Origin: Aphis gossypii
Taxonomy: Eukaryota > Arthropoda > Insecta > Hemiptera > Aphididae
Direction: 5' to 3'
NCBI RefSeq assembly: GCF_020184175.1
Contig: NC_065530.1
Coordinates: 37,921,260-37,985,259, forward strand
DNA: 64,000 nucleotides
Numbering within the stretch: the first letter of the stretch is position 1; each line of letters begins with the position of its first letter. Of this stretch, positions 23,331-38,340 are shown in pieces. The notes under the pieces were generated by a model, which saw nothing but the letters and a program-made list of their open reading frames with translations, ran no database searches and had not been told where the DNA came from. The position numbers were made by a program, and so were the translations under genes.

Positions 23331-26300
23331 ACCACGATATCACAAACTGCATACTATCGAGTCTTATTCCAACGTGACGATTTTTAAGCTATACTTATAC
23401 GCCATTACGCCAACAGCAAAATAACAGTTTTGAAACAATTAATATTATAATTGCATCAAAATTGAATTAAAATTATGACATTTTCAAATCAGTCATTAAA
23501 AATAATTATGACTCATATTTATTTTAACAAATACTATAGTATAAAGTTCTACTGCTGATTTTCTATCTAAATTGCATTTTTTCATAAAAAATTTAATATT
23601 ATATAGGTATCTGGTATATATAATATATACATTAATTAAAACTTATTATACAATGAGTATCCTTATCCCTAACCCACTTTTACTATTATTTTGTAGACTT
23701 CGTTAGCACTAATAAAAAATAAAATATGTTGATATTCATAATATCATAATTATTTATATACCTATTACGCAAAAATTAGATTTATTTTTATTTTTAAACT
23801 AACCTTATCATAAAAACGTTTTATGATATTTTTTATTTGCAACTCATTATTAATGATAAATCGTTCATGTTATTATTAATTGTTGCAATCGTCGACTTTA
23901 AAACTAATCCGTCTCTTCTCGCAATCGACGTGCTTTTTTATTTGTTGTGTCAGTACGACAGTACAATAGTACATAATATATTTATATTAGTAATACTGAT
24001 GAAACTCTGTTTAAAAACTAATAGTAAAAATGTATTGAAATATTTTTATAGTATAATACTATTTAACTTAATCGTAATAAAACGTTTTTTAAATCAAAAA
24101 TTATCTTAGCCGACCGAACGACAAGTAAACTTGTGTCGTAAAAGTATAATTTTTATGATTAATCAGTGTTATAGTACAGGTATCTTACATATTAATATAT
24201 TATGTTTATATAATATATATATGTACCTATATAGTTACCTATATAGTATTATCGATTTTCCATAGGCAATCCATCCCGTTTGACGACGAGAAATCACAAT
24301 GAAGCATGCATAATTTACGACCACGATTTATGTGACGCATCTCATCTCGGTGATACATATAGGTATTTGTGAACAAGATGTAAAATACCTATTTCCGATA
24401 TCGAGCATGTCGTGTACCGTGACTCGCGAGTATAACGAGTGTCGGAATGCCTAAATGGCTACACATCCAATTCGTTTATTTTCTATGTATAAAATTTGAT
24501 GGCATAATGTACAGTTTACAGCGTACGAATAGATCGATTTCGATACACCTATAATAACATTAATAAAACGTTTTCAATGAGAACATAAAATATAATTTTA
24601 ATATTACATAGTTACTAATTATTATAACTTATATTTAATGTATCAGTGGCAAAACTATATAAAATTAAAAATTCCATATCGTAAGTATATCATAATAATT
24701 ATCAATTATATTATAGAAACTGCAATGTTGCTAAACAATGTATTATTATGTAATTATTACACATTTTAACTTAATATGTATGCAAGTATGTGCTGCAGTG
24801 ACATAGCCATTGTCAACCATGTTTTAAAAATAATTGTTTAACAGAACGTCAACATCAAAGAAAAAAAATCTCACACCATAATATTATATTAACTTATGTT
24901 TAAATTTTTTAAAAATGTTAAACGCTATGAGTAAGGAATAACGGTGAAAATTAAGCCGTCTATTTACCAACTGCTGTTGGTCTAATGCAACCAAATAAAT
25001 TCGACTTGATTCGAATAAAATCGGTCAAACTTGTGTTGCGTCTACCACGACTGCCGTTGCACCACGCGGATAATATCTATTATATTATGCGTACTGCATA
25101 ATATAGGTATACCCATAAGTTTTAACAGCTTTAATAATAATTTAGTCGATTTATACATTTTGTAAAAATTGCATATCGCGAGGTAAATAATATATTTTAT
25201 ATTTTATCATCTCATTTTGAAATCATTATAACTTATGAAAGACATTGTTATAAATTAGTTTCACTTTGCACAGAGGTTTAGCTACATTATTATAATATAA
25301 TATATTATATTATATTGTGCGCGCGTGCACATATTATTATTGTAATACGTTGTGCGGTGTTTATTTTAAAATTCTCTCTTTCTCTTTTATAATAATAATA
25401 ATATTATACTATGCTCTCCGTCTCCGTATCCATGTAAATTCCGTGCAATATTGTGCCCGTTTGTACAGGAAAACATTACGACGAAGTATCTACTTTATTA
25501 TAATATGTTCACTACACATTACAATAAATAATATACAATAATATAAATGTAAGTATACATGTTTATACGATCTCGCGAGGTATACATTACACGTTTATAT
25601 AGATATATATATATGCGTGTGTAGTAACTGTAAACGGTTCGTACGTATAATATAACGTTATTATAATATGTATATTATATTATAAACTACCGCTGGACGT
25701 AACTGCGGTAATATAAATGTCCGGCACCCGAGTCTCGATTTGTGTTTCGCTTTGCAAACGATAAAAATGTATAGGTACTACACAATCGTGTGGAGTTTTT
25801 TCTTTATATATTTATTTTTAACCGTTTGAAATTAATTTTAAAACAAACTTTTACGGCTGTACATAATATATGTGTATGTGTATGTATCGCCTATGTGCAT
25901 GCGTGCACGTTGCAAAAGTCTAATGCGAGACATAAGTTACTTCGTGTCCACACGCAGTAATTAATTTATATTATGGTGTAATTTTTTTTTTTTTGTTCCG
26001 TAATGAAAATTTTAAATAGAGACATGATTTTAAGCTACCTACGTATCTAAACGACTATTCACTGAACGTCTGACGTGAAATATGTTTAATATGTATACAC
26101 TATACATATTGTAATTGTATACGTATTATAACATGCGAAACGAGATTGACGAGATACCTATAATATTATATTATATATATGAATAAATAATTATAATTTA
26201 CACTATAAGCAACCAATGTATTATTATTATACCACAATATGTATTCTTAGTCAATTTTTATGTCGTTGATAAAATATTTTCTTTAAATTAGATATAGAAA

Positions 26301-28867
26301 CATATTTTTCCATCGTTACAAAAATTAAATTATGACTGTGTATAGCTATTAATGAATAATAAATAAATGAATACTATTAAGGTGTAAATAGGTAAATTGT
26401 TTTCTAACAAAATAAAGCTCTCTGGTGTTTTTTTTAATTCAAAACTTTTCATTATTAATTAATAATAAGCAATAATATATTATATTAACATAACCAAAAA
26501 GGCTACATTTTTTTAGAAAATAATTGGTTGTAATGTAAAAGTTAAGTAAAGTTCTATGAATTGTATATAATGTCTAAGATTACATTGATTTAGTAGACTA
26601 TTCACTCAGGAAAATATATTCTTTTTAACTAAAATAATCGTTGCAAAACGATATATGATTTTCCACATTAATACACAGGTCTGACTTCTGAACCAATACA
26701 ATAATAATATTTCCCTACGTTTTAAGCGTGCCCGTTTGGAAAATTACTTGGAACAAGTCACTCGTTGGTCATCACATATGTTAGGTTATCACATAAACAC
26801 ACGCACACTATGTGTTTTTACGTACTGATCAAGGCAAAATAAATGATATTTTTTTCTACGTGGGGGCTGGCACATATCGTATAATAAATATTTGTATGTG
26901 ACCGTCGTGGGACGCGTACACCATTATAAAAACAATTACCATAGTGTCGACGAGCTCGAGTTATTTAAACAATAACAATAAAATTGATTGGTTGGCAATC
27001 AAAATACATAATATACGTTCACGACATAGTATTATATTAAGTATTATTATTATTATTATCATAATATAATAGTCGCTATGCATAATATTATACGTAGTTA
27101 TATGTACCTATCGGACAACATTTAAAACGAAAACGAAAAAAAATGCAATTTGTATCGCGCGTAGGTACAACAAATCGTGAATATTGTTTATTATTATCCT
27201 TTGTACATAATATTATATATTGTGCAGCGGTCGTTGCAGCATATAATATTAAACATAAAAATATGTAGGTCACGTTACGCGGGTGTACCTTTACCTATAT
27301 ATACACAATACAATACCCGCCGTCTACTAACTGTCTACGATATAATGCAGTTTGTTAAAATAAATACAAACTGCAGTACGTATAGTATTATTATAATAGC
27401 CTGTTCTCGTATGTGTACATAATATATTATATTATTACGATGATATGAGTAAGTGTATGGCGGTTACCTACTACCAGGTTTTAGCAACACGCGCGACGTT
27501 TAAACCAGTTTGCTTGCGGTGTGTTAACAACGGCGTGAGCTGCTGTACAGGTATACGTACCTACTACTAATGCGCAATAGATATCTACTAATAATTATTA
27601 TTATTATATAAACGAACGTTAAGTACGAATTTTTTTAAAAACAAAATAATATCGCACCATCAGAGCATATTATTGTGTAGCAATCTAAAAAAAAAATCAG
27701 TGTGTTTCAGATAATCGAGTTTCAGGCATTATAATTTATTATTTGGATATACTATTGCACGTAGTTATGTAAAAAAACACAAACAGACTGTTAAGAATGT
27801 AAATTAAAGTTTAAACTACAAGAAATCTCATACTATTCGAAATAAACGATTTTTTGAATTATTGCACTTGCACTAATGTTCTGCAGAGAGAATAAAGATA
27901 TAACAATATGTATTACGATATAATATTAAGTTTTATACGCGAATTACTACCGTCCTACGTTTTTATGGCATAGTTTCTTTTTAAACAAGACTAATACAAT
28001 ATTATATTGTGTATTTATATCTATAATTCATATTTTTACTTTAAAAATGGTGGGTATTCGGCAATATTATTTGATAGTTCACCATTGTATAGGATAGAAA
28101 ACTTGTTTTATTTTATTATACTATGTTGCCACCACGCTGGTTGAGTGTAAGAAAAATATTTTTTTTTAACATGCCTGTTTTTATATTTTATAATACCATT
28201 TTATGAGCCACGAAAAATATACATAGACGATCAAACAAAAACTCCTAATTCGTGAAATCGTTTAGAGCTAACTTAACCAGTGGATTGAAACTCTTGATAA
28301 TTGTATACTACTAATATTTCATCTAAAACTCTTAGTGAACACATGCCAATACACTGCAGTAGTATTATTATATTATCATGACTTGGGACATGCAGAAAAT
28401 AATATTGTAGATGTGTAAATAAAAAGGAAAAAGTATCTATTATGCATATACACTTACAACAATAGTATACTGTCACGACGAACCGTCATTGTAAGTATGG
28501 TATGAAATCGGTTTTGTTTTTCACAGGTAATAATGACACACTCGTAATGCGTGTCGTTCGGTCTTAGCCTTATGTTTGTATGAGTCGTATATGTGATACA
28601 ACATTCAGCACGCGATTCTATACAATATTTATTAAGTATATTACGTGTAAACAATATCGTAGTACATAATAATATTATATATTATGCATTATAATAATAA
28701 TAATACGGCCGTTGCACATCGCGAGTATATATATTTATAATACACTATTGTCACCTATATAATATACCATAATAGGTGCACTTGACAGTTGACGGCCATT
28801 AGAATACAAGAGGATCATTGTACACATATGTTATGCATAATATATTCCGATAAGGTTAGCTCATATA
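23331..28867. other. Long AT-rich tract without recognised genes
   Basis: Small CpG-bearing islands occur at 24260-24560 and 25310-25770. A 90-codon hydrophobic ORF at 23837-24109 (+) is noted separately. No RT, transposase or RNA gene was recognised. Confidence 0.4.
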
Positions 28868-28961
28868 GTATATATATATGTGTGTGTGTATTATAAGTAC
28901 GGTGTACGAGTACGATATTATTATAATGCTAACGACGTACACACACAATATATATATATAT
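28868..28961. repeat. Inverted repeat of mixed TA and GT microsatellite
   Basis: A TA run passing into GT (28868-28890) is nearly the reverse complement of AC passing into TA (28938-28961), with a 47-base loop. It can fold into a hairpin in DNA or RNA. Confidence 0.6.
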
Positions 28962-28969
28962 TCCAACCC

Positions 28970-31860
28970 CGCGCTGCAGAAAACGTCCGCGAATTTATGC
29001 AATAATAATATACTGTATAAAACATGATAATAATATGTTTGTATAAGAACGTAATAGAGTCTTTCTTCTGCTGGCAGCTAAACTATACGCATTTAATGTG
29101 GATTTTGTTTTAAAAAAAAATACGTGATATACTATAACGATATATTATTATTATAACGTTACAACGCATTTATTATGTTATATTGTTACGTTTAGTATAC
29201 GTTATGCGTATTGTGCTTAAAGCCTTCATTGTATCCGTATTGTGGCATTTCAGCGGTGGACGATGTCCTACACCAGTTTCAAAAAATGTCCCAAAGACCC
29301 GAAAACGACATTCCAACTACATAAACGACGAGTGTGTTGATCGCCGCGGTTATTCGGTAGAACGGGTCACGCGTATTGGTTCACTGGTTCACAACTCCGA
29401 TATTCGCATATTATATACGAAGGTGTATAATATGTTAAAAAAATAATCTCGACGAAAACGATCTGTGCGACCGAGAAGAATAAAATAGTAATAATAAACA
29501 ATTAGTGCCGCAGATTCGGAGAGGACGTGACGTGTTGTCCTTTATGTGTATATTTATACATTTTTAACGCCCCATTTACCAAAGGCCATCAAAAACGGTT
29601 TAAGAAAATTAAAAAATAAGGAATTATAAAAACGGAAAAACCCGACCGCCGTTATTATTTATTCGTTTGAGCGCGCAAAACGGAAAAGCAGGATAGGAGA
29701 AAAAAAAATGAAAGTAGTAATTTCTTATTATTATATTGGCGGTGGTGGCGGCGGCGGCGGCGGCGCGGCGGCGGTGCCAGTGGTTGTGTAGGGTGAACGC
29801 GAAAAGTCGTCTCGGTCGGAAGTTCGGGCGACGGCGGCGGCCGGCGGATGTCGTATACGTTTCGCGTTTATCACACACATAATATAAAAATTAAAATAAT
29901 ATAATTTGTCTCCGATGTATTATCATATAATATTGTGCGTCTTATAATGACATAAGCCAACACGATGTTATATACCTACACGTCGTATATTGCTGTGATA
30001 TTATGCCGATGACTCTCACGCACATTAATATACGCGTATTATGCACACTGTTTTTAGTGGAAACATCATCTCCGCACTCTCGTCGTCGTCGACGATGATG
30101 ATAATAATATATAATAATATCGCGTATTCCGCGACGACTAACCCGCGACGTACAAGTAACATTATGTATATATGTGTTTGTAGATAATATGTTAAAAGTA
30201 TAATATATAACGTGTGCGTTTGTGTGTATTTAGTCTCCTTCCGCGTGGGAACATCCTGCTTCCAGGATTCACAAAATAAGACGTCTTCAACCCCACCGGC
30301 AGCGCATCCCTAAACTCAATATTATATATACATGCATGTATTCCAACGCGGTGCAATACGCGCGGTTTTCTACACGTGACGTTTTATTATGTACACGATA
30401 TACGCGAACCCGTCGAGAGGTTTCCCCGGTTAAGTGGACCCGCCGCCGCCGCCGCCGCCACTGCCGCACATGTGGCCCAGCACGTCAATATGACAAATCC
30501 CTCGTTATTGCGGGCGTACATCATAATATATAATATATATATATTTATGTAAATCACGCTGTCACGGACCGCGGACTTCGTGATTTGTGTGCTCGTATAT
30601 TACGTATTAGCAGCTGGTTACCGACCTGCCGTCCGCTGCAGTTTTCCATTTTTCGATTTTATATCGACCCTGCGGGTTTAGGTATCCCGCGCGTCCAGAG
30701 AACGTCCGAAAATTTTTCAAAAACCCATCATATTATGATATATATATATTATATATATCAAATAACACACCAACTATAGTATACTACAATATACGCTGTA
30801 TGCTGTTATATTTAAATTTTTTTTTTTTGATTTTATCTAAAATTAACTTTGGTTGTATAATCGCATAGACCATTAAATGTTCACAATTTTCAACTAAAAT
30901 TGTTTTTACTTTTTTAATTTCGTTTTGTAATTTGTTTTTTTTTTTTTTTAATATAATAAGTTTAAGTTGTTTTCAGACATAGATGGAGGTGTTGAGTATT
31001 TTTCATTCTTCAAGCTCTTGTATTTTGTACTTACGACATTCAACCAGTAAGTGAGTTAGCGGTTAGTGTTATTCCACAAATTTCACTTATACGCGGATCA
31101 TCTTTTGATATTAGAAAACCATGAGTAATATCGTTTTTTATTAAATAAAAAATGTCTCTCGATTCGAATACACCAAATTGTTCGTGTATTATATACTTAT
31201 AATAGTTTGTTCCGTACGTCCAAATGAACCTAAACATACATATACATATGTATATACATTTCATTGGCACAGTGACATGCCGTCGCTCGAGTACAGTAGC
31301 TAAATGGCACGCAGGCGTACGTCGTCGATAAAACAAAACGAAGAAATATTATAATATCAAAACAACAACAGCAATGAAAACAACGGGTGAAAACCCAGAA
31401 GGAAAAAAAATAGTGGCGAAGATGCGCGTTCCTGGATTATACCGCAATATATTTCGTACAGCTCTCCACCGCCGCCGACGACGACATTTGAAAGCGATTA
31501 GAGATATATACACGAGTATTATATACGACAACCCTAGGACACGTCGTCGTGAGCACATAAATCAACACTATCGCCGATCGTCGCCGCCGCCAAACAAAAG
31601 GTTTTCTTCGCCTCCCGTCCTCCCTACCCCTTTTATAAATATATGTGTATGTGTGTGTGTGTGTTTGTGAGTACGACACGACGACCGCGTTTTACCTAAT
31701 TAAACTTTTAACAACCACGATTTATGATATCGCAAAACGACTTTCACTGTGTGCAGCGTACAAATGATTTTTATGCGACTCATTATATATAGCTAGGTAC
31801 GCCGATGTTTATCTGATCGGCTGTTTACTTTTCTTCCTCTCCCGCGTGGTCTCGTCCTCG
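28970..31860. other. Long CpG-rich region with triplet repeats
   Basis: This is one of the longest CpG-rich stretches. It holds a GGC run at 29738-29776, a CGT/GAT run at 30081-30109, a CCG run at 30439-30459, a CCG/ACG run at 31467-31486 and a GT run at 31643-31664. Overlapping ORFs on both strands of up to 98 codons give arginine-rich or single-residue runs and no domain. It may be a promoter or large untranslated region. Confidence 0.4.
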
Positions 31861-33122
31861 GCCATATAATATAATAGTAATAATAATAATAATAATATGT
31901 TGCCCCCCCTCGCCGATTTAGGTACGACAATGATCGCAGTAATGATTGTTGAAAATTTCGTCTAAAATATTAATACATCCATATGTTTATGAATTTAAAA
32001 GAGTAAAATATAGTACCTGTCTTTAGGTTATACAGAGCCCCCCTAATGCAAGGAATAGAGGTTTGACTTGGAGTATAGCGATTCGGCTATCTTAGGACCT
32101 GGTTGAAATTAATTTGTAATTTTTGAAATGTTGACTTATTACTAATTATTTTATATTGAATAAACATTTTTAAAAAATTTAAGTATTCGACATTTATGAA
32201 CGTTTTATTGAATTTATTAAATTCAATTTCTAGACTTGCAACTTATGAAATTTCACTATTAGATTTTAGAGAGAAATAAAAGAGTACAATCGCATTTGTT
32301 CTAAAAAAATGACTTAGCATTATACGCACCTCGCAAGCGCACATTTAATCAATATTATTAATATTAATGCTGCTAAAATATGTTCAAAAATTGTAACTAT
32401 TTTCGGTTACACGTACAACAGTTATTAATATTTTTTAGTTCAAGTACACTAGGAGGCAATTATTTTGAGGGCTTGAGCATACCTATACTGATTTTAGAGC
32501 ATCATCATTTCAAATAATTGTACTTAAAAATATAACAATTCTCTAAGTTAGACCATTGCAAAAACCTTTAAATCACAACGTATAACATATAATATGATTA
32601 AAAAAATTAAATGTTGTCACGGACTATTTATAACAGGTGAGGTAAAAAAAACACTACAGACTAGCTTATAATACAAAAAATAAAAACATTGCACCAACAG
32701 CGTAATAGATACGTATTTCTATAGTCTCGTCGAAGAAAATAAAATCGAGTGAAAATAGTATTACTTTAACAATGACTTTATTACAAACCTTATAACTTTA
32801 ATAATACAAAACCCTATGCTATTTTTTTATATATAAATGTATTATACTCATGATTGTGCTATTTCCATGCAGATTTTCGACACGTCCTACGTGTATAATA
32901 ATAACGGATATATTCGCCGGCGGCCGGAAGTTGAGTGGAGAGAAGGCGTGGTACTTGCTAAAAAAAATAATAATATAAAAAAGGTTTGAATGTTGTACGT
33001 ACTTATATATTATTATTATTATCTGTCGGGAAATTGAATTGAGCCGTCGGTCCGATATTTGATTTCCGCCGAGCGTTGTAGTACGCGTCACGTTGTATTA
33101 TAACACGTCGAACGGGGTTTTG
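31861..33122. other. AT-rich intergenic DNA
   Basis: No gene seen. A short less AT-rich stretch at 32025-32110 (around TTAGGTTATACAGAGCC) was not recognised. Confidence 0.4.
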
Positions 33123-33626
33123 TGTCCCTCGAAAATGCAAAATGTCTCGTTCGAAGGTAAACATCAGAGACCACCGGCATATCTACATCTGTATTATGTG
33201 GACATTTTCATTTCCGTTTCGACCACCACTGCAACCCCTGAATCTGAAAATATAATAATTATCGAAATTAGTTCAATGCGTTCACACAATGTTTAAACGA
33301 AAACGGTCATATATAGTGAGTATCCGAAATCGTACATGAAATTATAATATATGCATGACGTATAGAATATACTTAGGTAACATGTCCCTCGAAAATGCAA
33401 AATATCTCGTTCGGAGGTAAACATCAGAGACCACCGACCGTATCTACATCTGCATGTAATTATTTGGACATTTTAATTTCCGTTTCGATCACCACCGCCA
33501 CCCCTGAGCCTGAAAACATAATAATTATCGAAATTATTATAGTTATTGAACTAATTTCGTATTGGCGTTCATGCTGTGATTGAACGAAAACGGTCATACA
33601 TAGTGATTATCTGGAGTCGTACATGA
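33123..33626. repeat. Diverged tandem duplication, period 260 bp
   Basis: Copy 1 (33123-33339) and copy 2 (33383-33626) both start TGTCCCTCGAAAATGCAAAA, share GGTAAACATCAGAGACCACC, TTTCCGTTTCGA and ACGAAAACGGTCATA, and end CGTACATGA. They differ by substitutions, a net 6-bp insertion in the middle and a longer segment in copy 2. The same reading frame is open through much of both copies, and a donor-like AG|GTAAAC is kept in both. I do not recognise the unit. It could be a duplicated exon, a regulatory unit or a relic repeat. Confidence 0.85.
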
Positions 33627-36589
33627 CGTTTTAATAAAATGAAATACCTAGATATTGTACATATATCTATTTTGTATTACATTACCTATACACCGGGTTA
33701 GATATTGTCATATTATTGTTGTTGTTAACCGACCAAACAATAAAAAGATTATTTTTTTTCGATTTTCGTAATTAATATTTAAAAAAAAAAACAAAATTGT
33801 TACATGTATTTTTACTGATACATCTGAATTGATATTGAATTCGATGACGATCGTGTTCAAATCGAAACCTTCGGTCCTGTTGTACGTACTGTTGTATCAC
33901 TCATACGAGTTTATACGTGCCAACACTTGAAAGTCTCATCTTCGTACACTCTAAGGCAATGGCCATATCCTAAATTTAATTCATTTTGGCCTTATAATTA
34001 GATACAATGGTATGTGTTTATTATTTAACGTACGTTCCTTTAGAACTTGTGACCATAATATGATAGCTATAATCCTATTTATACAAACCGATACACCGAA
34101 TAAGTATAAGTTGATATTTAAGTCACGATATAGCACACACGCGGACAATCGAGACCTCTGATTTTTCCGCGACAACGACGGACACCCGTTAACTGTGCGT
34201 GCGGCGGTCTTAAATGGTAAATGTATTGTGTCATATTACTTCATCAATTCAACCAAATTTTATTTCTCAGTAATCTGAAATATATTTCTATGTACATTTA
34301 ATAAAAATAATAATTTATGACTGTCTACATACCAATACGATAGTACCCACTTAGAAATTATAATAATATCAAAATAAGGTTTAGTGATTTACTGCACAAT
34401 AAAATATAATAAAAAAATAATAATATTATGAATCTGCTCTGATCACTGCAGTCAGACGAAATTTAATCAATCAGATGCAATACGACAATTACGGCTATAT
34501 TTTAATATATTAGGTTTAAAACAAACCTCAGAATTAAATTCGTCCTCGATGACAATAATAATTTGACGAAAGACGTCGTGCCTTGTAGTAGTGACAAATT
34601 AGTTCTTATCCGAACGTCTTAGTCGTTTTTATTTTTTATTTTTACCAGAAAAATATTTAAAACACGTTCTTATACGGTTCGTTAAAAATGAGTAGCTGTG
34701 TTTGTTTTAGACGACAACTGAAATGAAAATGTTTATTATTTATTTAACATCACTCCGAATCCTTGTAAATAAGAATACAATCAGACTCGGGCGTTGTTTA
34801 TATCTTGGCATTGCCGCGGTCGAACGAACAATAATTCGCTAATTTAACATTATTATTTTAATACAAAGGTGTGCACAAAAAAGAGCGCAATATTATTATA
34901 GACATCCTAATATTCCGGACGTTTTAATGTAAATTCCCAAGAACCGTGAAGAATAAATACTACATTTTAATTTATTTGAATATTATTCTCCTCTCGTTTC
35001 TTTCGGAGTTCCGCACATAGCCTTACGCATTACTATAATTAATTCGATGTGGACGATAATACAATAAAAATGTTGTACGTACGTCGTACACATAAAAAAA
35101 ACATTTCAAACTATGGTTCACCTTGATATTAAAAATTAAAATATTATTTGATTTACCAAAATATGATTTTACGATTATCTGTTTAATACCCAACATTATA
35201 CATATATAAGATATAATATATATAAACGATTTGTCGATTTTGTTGGCACAATCGTGTCAAATAAACAATATTCGTTAAGTATGTCATACTATTGGAAATT
35301 ATATTGAACTATTATATGATTGTATTTAAAACTGTCTAAAATACACTTAACGTATTATATATTACATAGGAATAAATAAAACTATATAGGTAATAATATA
35401 ATATACTATACATATATTTTATATGAAAGTACCTAATACTCTGTATTCGAAAACATAAACGATAAGTATCAAATATTGATAATGCATAAAATGTAAAATA
35501 AATAATTGTTATGAACAATATGAAAAAAACATATTGTCAAATGGTATAAACTATAAAGTAAATAGTAGAAAATAATAAAATGGTGAGGAAATGAAATGTA
35601 AGTTTGGTTGCCTACTTTAAAATAATTTGTAAAAAAAAAAAAATATTTCACGAATATACCTATTAAACCATTCTAAAGACCACAAACAATACAACAATAA
35701 CATTACAATACTTATAAACAAATAATTATAAACTTTTTAAAATGTTCAAAGGTTTTAAAATGTCGAAATCATTGAAAAAAAAAAACGTAAGATATCAGAA
35801 ATATATTATGCATGTGGTGTGTGCAGTGTGCACGTTACGAAACGCATTTTTCAAAGTTAAATGACCACAATAATAACAGCGCCATCACCGCTGACTCTAA
35901 AAATAAATCAGAATTTAAAAAAAAATGAGGACACGAATTCATTTTGATAAAACTTTTGGAAACCTATAATAATTTATTATTTGTATTAAATAAAATAATT
36001 TGTTATTAGGTAAGTACAAACCTGCAAGACAACTGTGAAATCAAAAATATCGACCATGTAAAAATGACCTATAATTTACAATTCATAGTAAATATAGATA
36101 GGAAATAAATATTATATTTTATTTTGACACGCACCTATCATAGTCTAATTGACAAAATCATATTAGCTAGATTCTACTTAAATGTCTACCATTATAATAT
36201 GATTATATTATTATTACGTGCTGAGAGTATAATATACTATGAATTATTTTTAAAAACGATATTTAATATTAAATAATGCTTAATTCATATAATTTATTCC
36301 TAATGTAGGTGATCTACTCGAACGCCGTAGTTTGTATGGAAATTAATAGAAATGCTGTAATTTATGTATTTAGTGTTGATAACTTTTCCGGTCATACATT
36401 TAATAATATTTACCTGTGTTGTGTGTTTAAAAACTAAATCAAATATAAAAATAACACATGATTTAACCGATAAATACGTCGTGTTTGTAAATATTATCAT
36501 ACAATTTTTTTATAAAAATAAATAAATAAACGCAGGGATTAAAAACAACAAATACGATTTAACATTTATATAAGCGTGCGGCCGAAATC
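33627..36589. other. AT-rich intergenic DNA
   Basis: No gene seen. Small islands at 34130-34210 and 34780-34830 carry CpG. The ORFs at 35336-35651 are low-complexity aromatic and isoleucine runs. Confidence 0.45.
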
Positions 36590-38340
36590 CACTCGAAATG
36601 TCGAACGATTGACGATTGATTTATTAATCAACTAACCGAATTACATTACTTTAATTTGGACGTTGTCATCGTAAATACTGTTACGCGATCCTATGTACAT
36701 AATACATATATACATAATATGTATCATGCCATTCGTGATATAAAATCGTAATATTGTATAGATAATCGTATCGAAAATAACGCCAGTCAGAACACTCCGT
36801 CGCTCAGAGGCCTAACCGTCGACGGAAATCAAAATTTAAAAAATAATAATTTAACGGCGTTATGATATGTACCTATACCCGTAGCCGGTACTAAAACAAT
36901 ACCGAGATCACAACGCGATGATCGCCGGCGGCAGCGTCGGCAACTGATAAACAACCCCAGATGGAATTCCTGCGGTTTGAAAACCGCCGTTCGTGAGCGG
37001 TACATTACACACATATGAGTATAATATTATAATATTATTGAACCGTGATGAATAATAATGATAATAATAATATGAAAAACGTGTAATGTGCATACCGTAC
37101 TGCGCTCGTCCTACTGACGATTCGACAACAACATACTTTCTGTCGGTGGTCACTGTAGTGAGCAGACTGTTGAAGAAAATAGTGCACGACGTTCTTCGTC
37201 GTCTAAACATCGATCGCGAAAAAAAGGATCTTCGATATCGGCGATCACAATTCACAATATCGTTATCGAGTATCAGACTGAAAATGGAGCTCCGGCCGAG
37301 CAATTCGCTGTCGTGTAATAACCGATATTATTTTCTATAATATCATAATGTATTATTATAATTATTATTGTAACTGTCGTTTTTCATTTGACTCCGAACC
37401 AGTTTTTATGTGCGCTCGCGCTATTATATAATAATATACAAACAATCCGTCGCCGCCGCTGTAAACCACTTCACGCGGAATCCATATCTATATCTATAGT
37501 TTTATGCGCAGTATACATATATAATATATATATATATATGAGACGTGCGCACATTCTTCGAATGTGTCTTTTTGTAGTATAAAACACAACAAATGATCGT
37601 AAAAATCTACCGGTAAAATCTTTGTCCACTACACTGCTCCCTCCCCCTCAAAAAAAAACCACAACTCGCCCCCCTACCTTCACCTGTAACTATACGTTCG
37701 CTACGACTCTCGACTACATATACATATTATTATATACCATACGCATACCAGCTATGTATTATTGTAATTCAGCACGGCGTATAACGCCGCCAACCAATTG
37801 TTCAGCGAATATTATGTCCGAGACACGCGGTACACCGTGCGAGACAATGGACGTTTTTCGACTGAACCAAACTCGCTCTCGTGTTGGCTAGCCGATCTCC
37901 TGTCTCTTGAACGGATTTAAATTGATTTACGTTTTTTTATGTTTACTTATACGTTCCGACGAATGACGTTCGTATATACATCGTGTATATTACTATAATA
38001 AAACATCGAAACCTAAACTGAATACAAAAAATAAAAATAAAAATAGTACAAGTATATTGTCGTTGTCATCGAAATCACGTGACCCAAGAAATAAAACCAC
38101 GATCGTCGTCGTTTGTTCTTGTATCGTATAGGTCGTCTTTTTTTCACGAGAACCCGCATGATAAGTAAACGCAATCTCGTAAGTGACGAGATGGGTCAGT
38201 TTTATATTGAATAGTGTAAATGGATTTGACTGTCACGTTGTTGAATGTAATATGAACTCTTCGGCCACAAGACCAAGATGGCGAACACGTGTGTTGTATT
38301 ACTTTACGATTAGACTTTCGCACTCTCAGTACACAAATGC
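36590..38340. other. CpG-rich patch
   Basis: CpG clusters at 36770-36990, 37090-37320, 37440-37480 and 37770-37900. The longest ORF (131 codons, minus strand, 36908-37303) includes long tyrosine/serine runs and is not convincing as a whole, although its last 30 residues look more protein-like. Confidence 0.35.

Noticed and set aside
26400..26460. Similarity between 26.41 kb and 45.89 kb (AATAAAGCT, then TTTTTTTAATTCAAA)
   Set aside because: The match is short, AT-rich and does not extend into the flanks, so chance is likely.
26860..26875. GGGGGCTGG as a solo copy of the tandem-repeat terminus
   Set aside because: Only the G-run and CTGG match; the AATAACG extension and second arm are absent.
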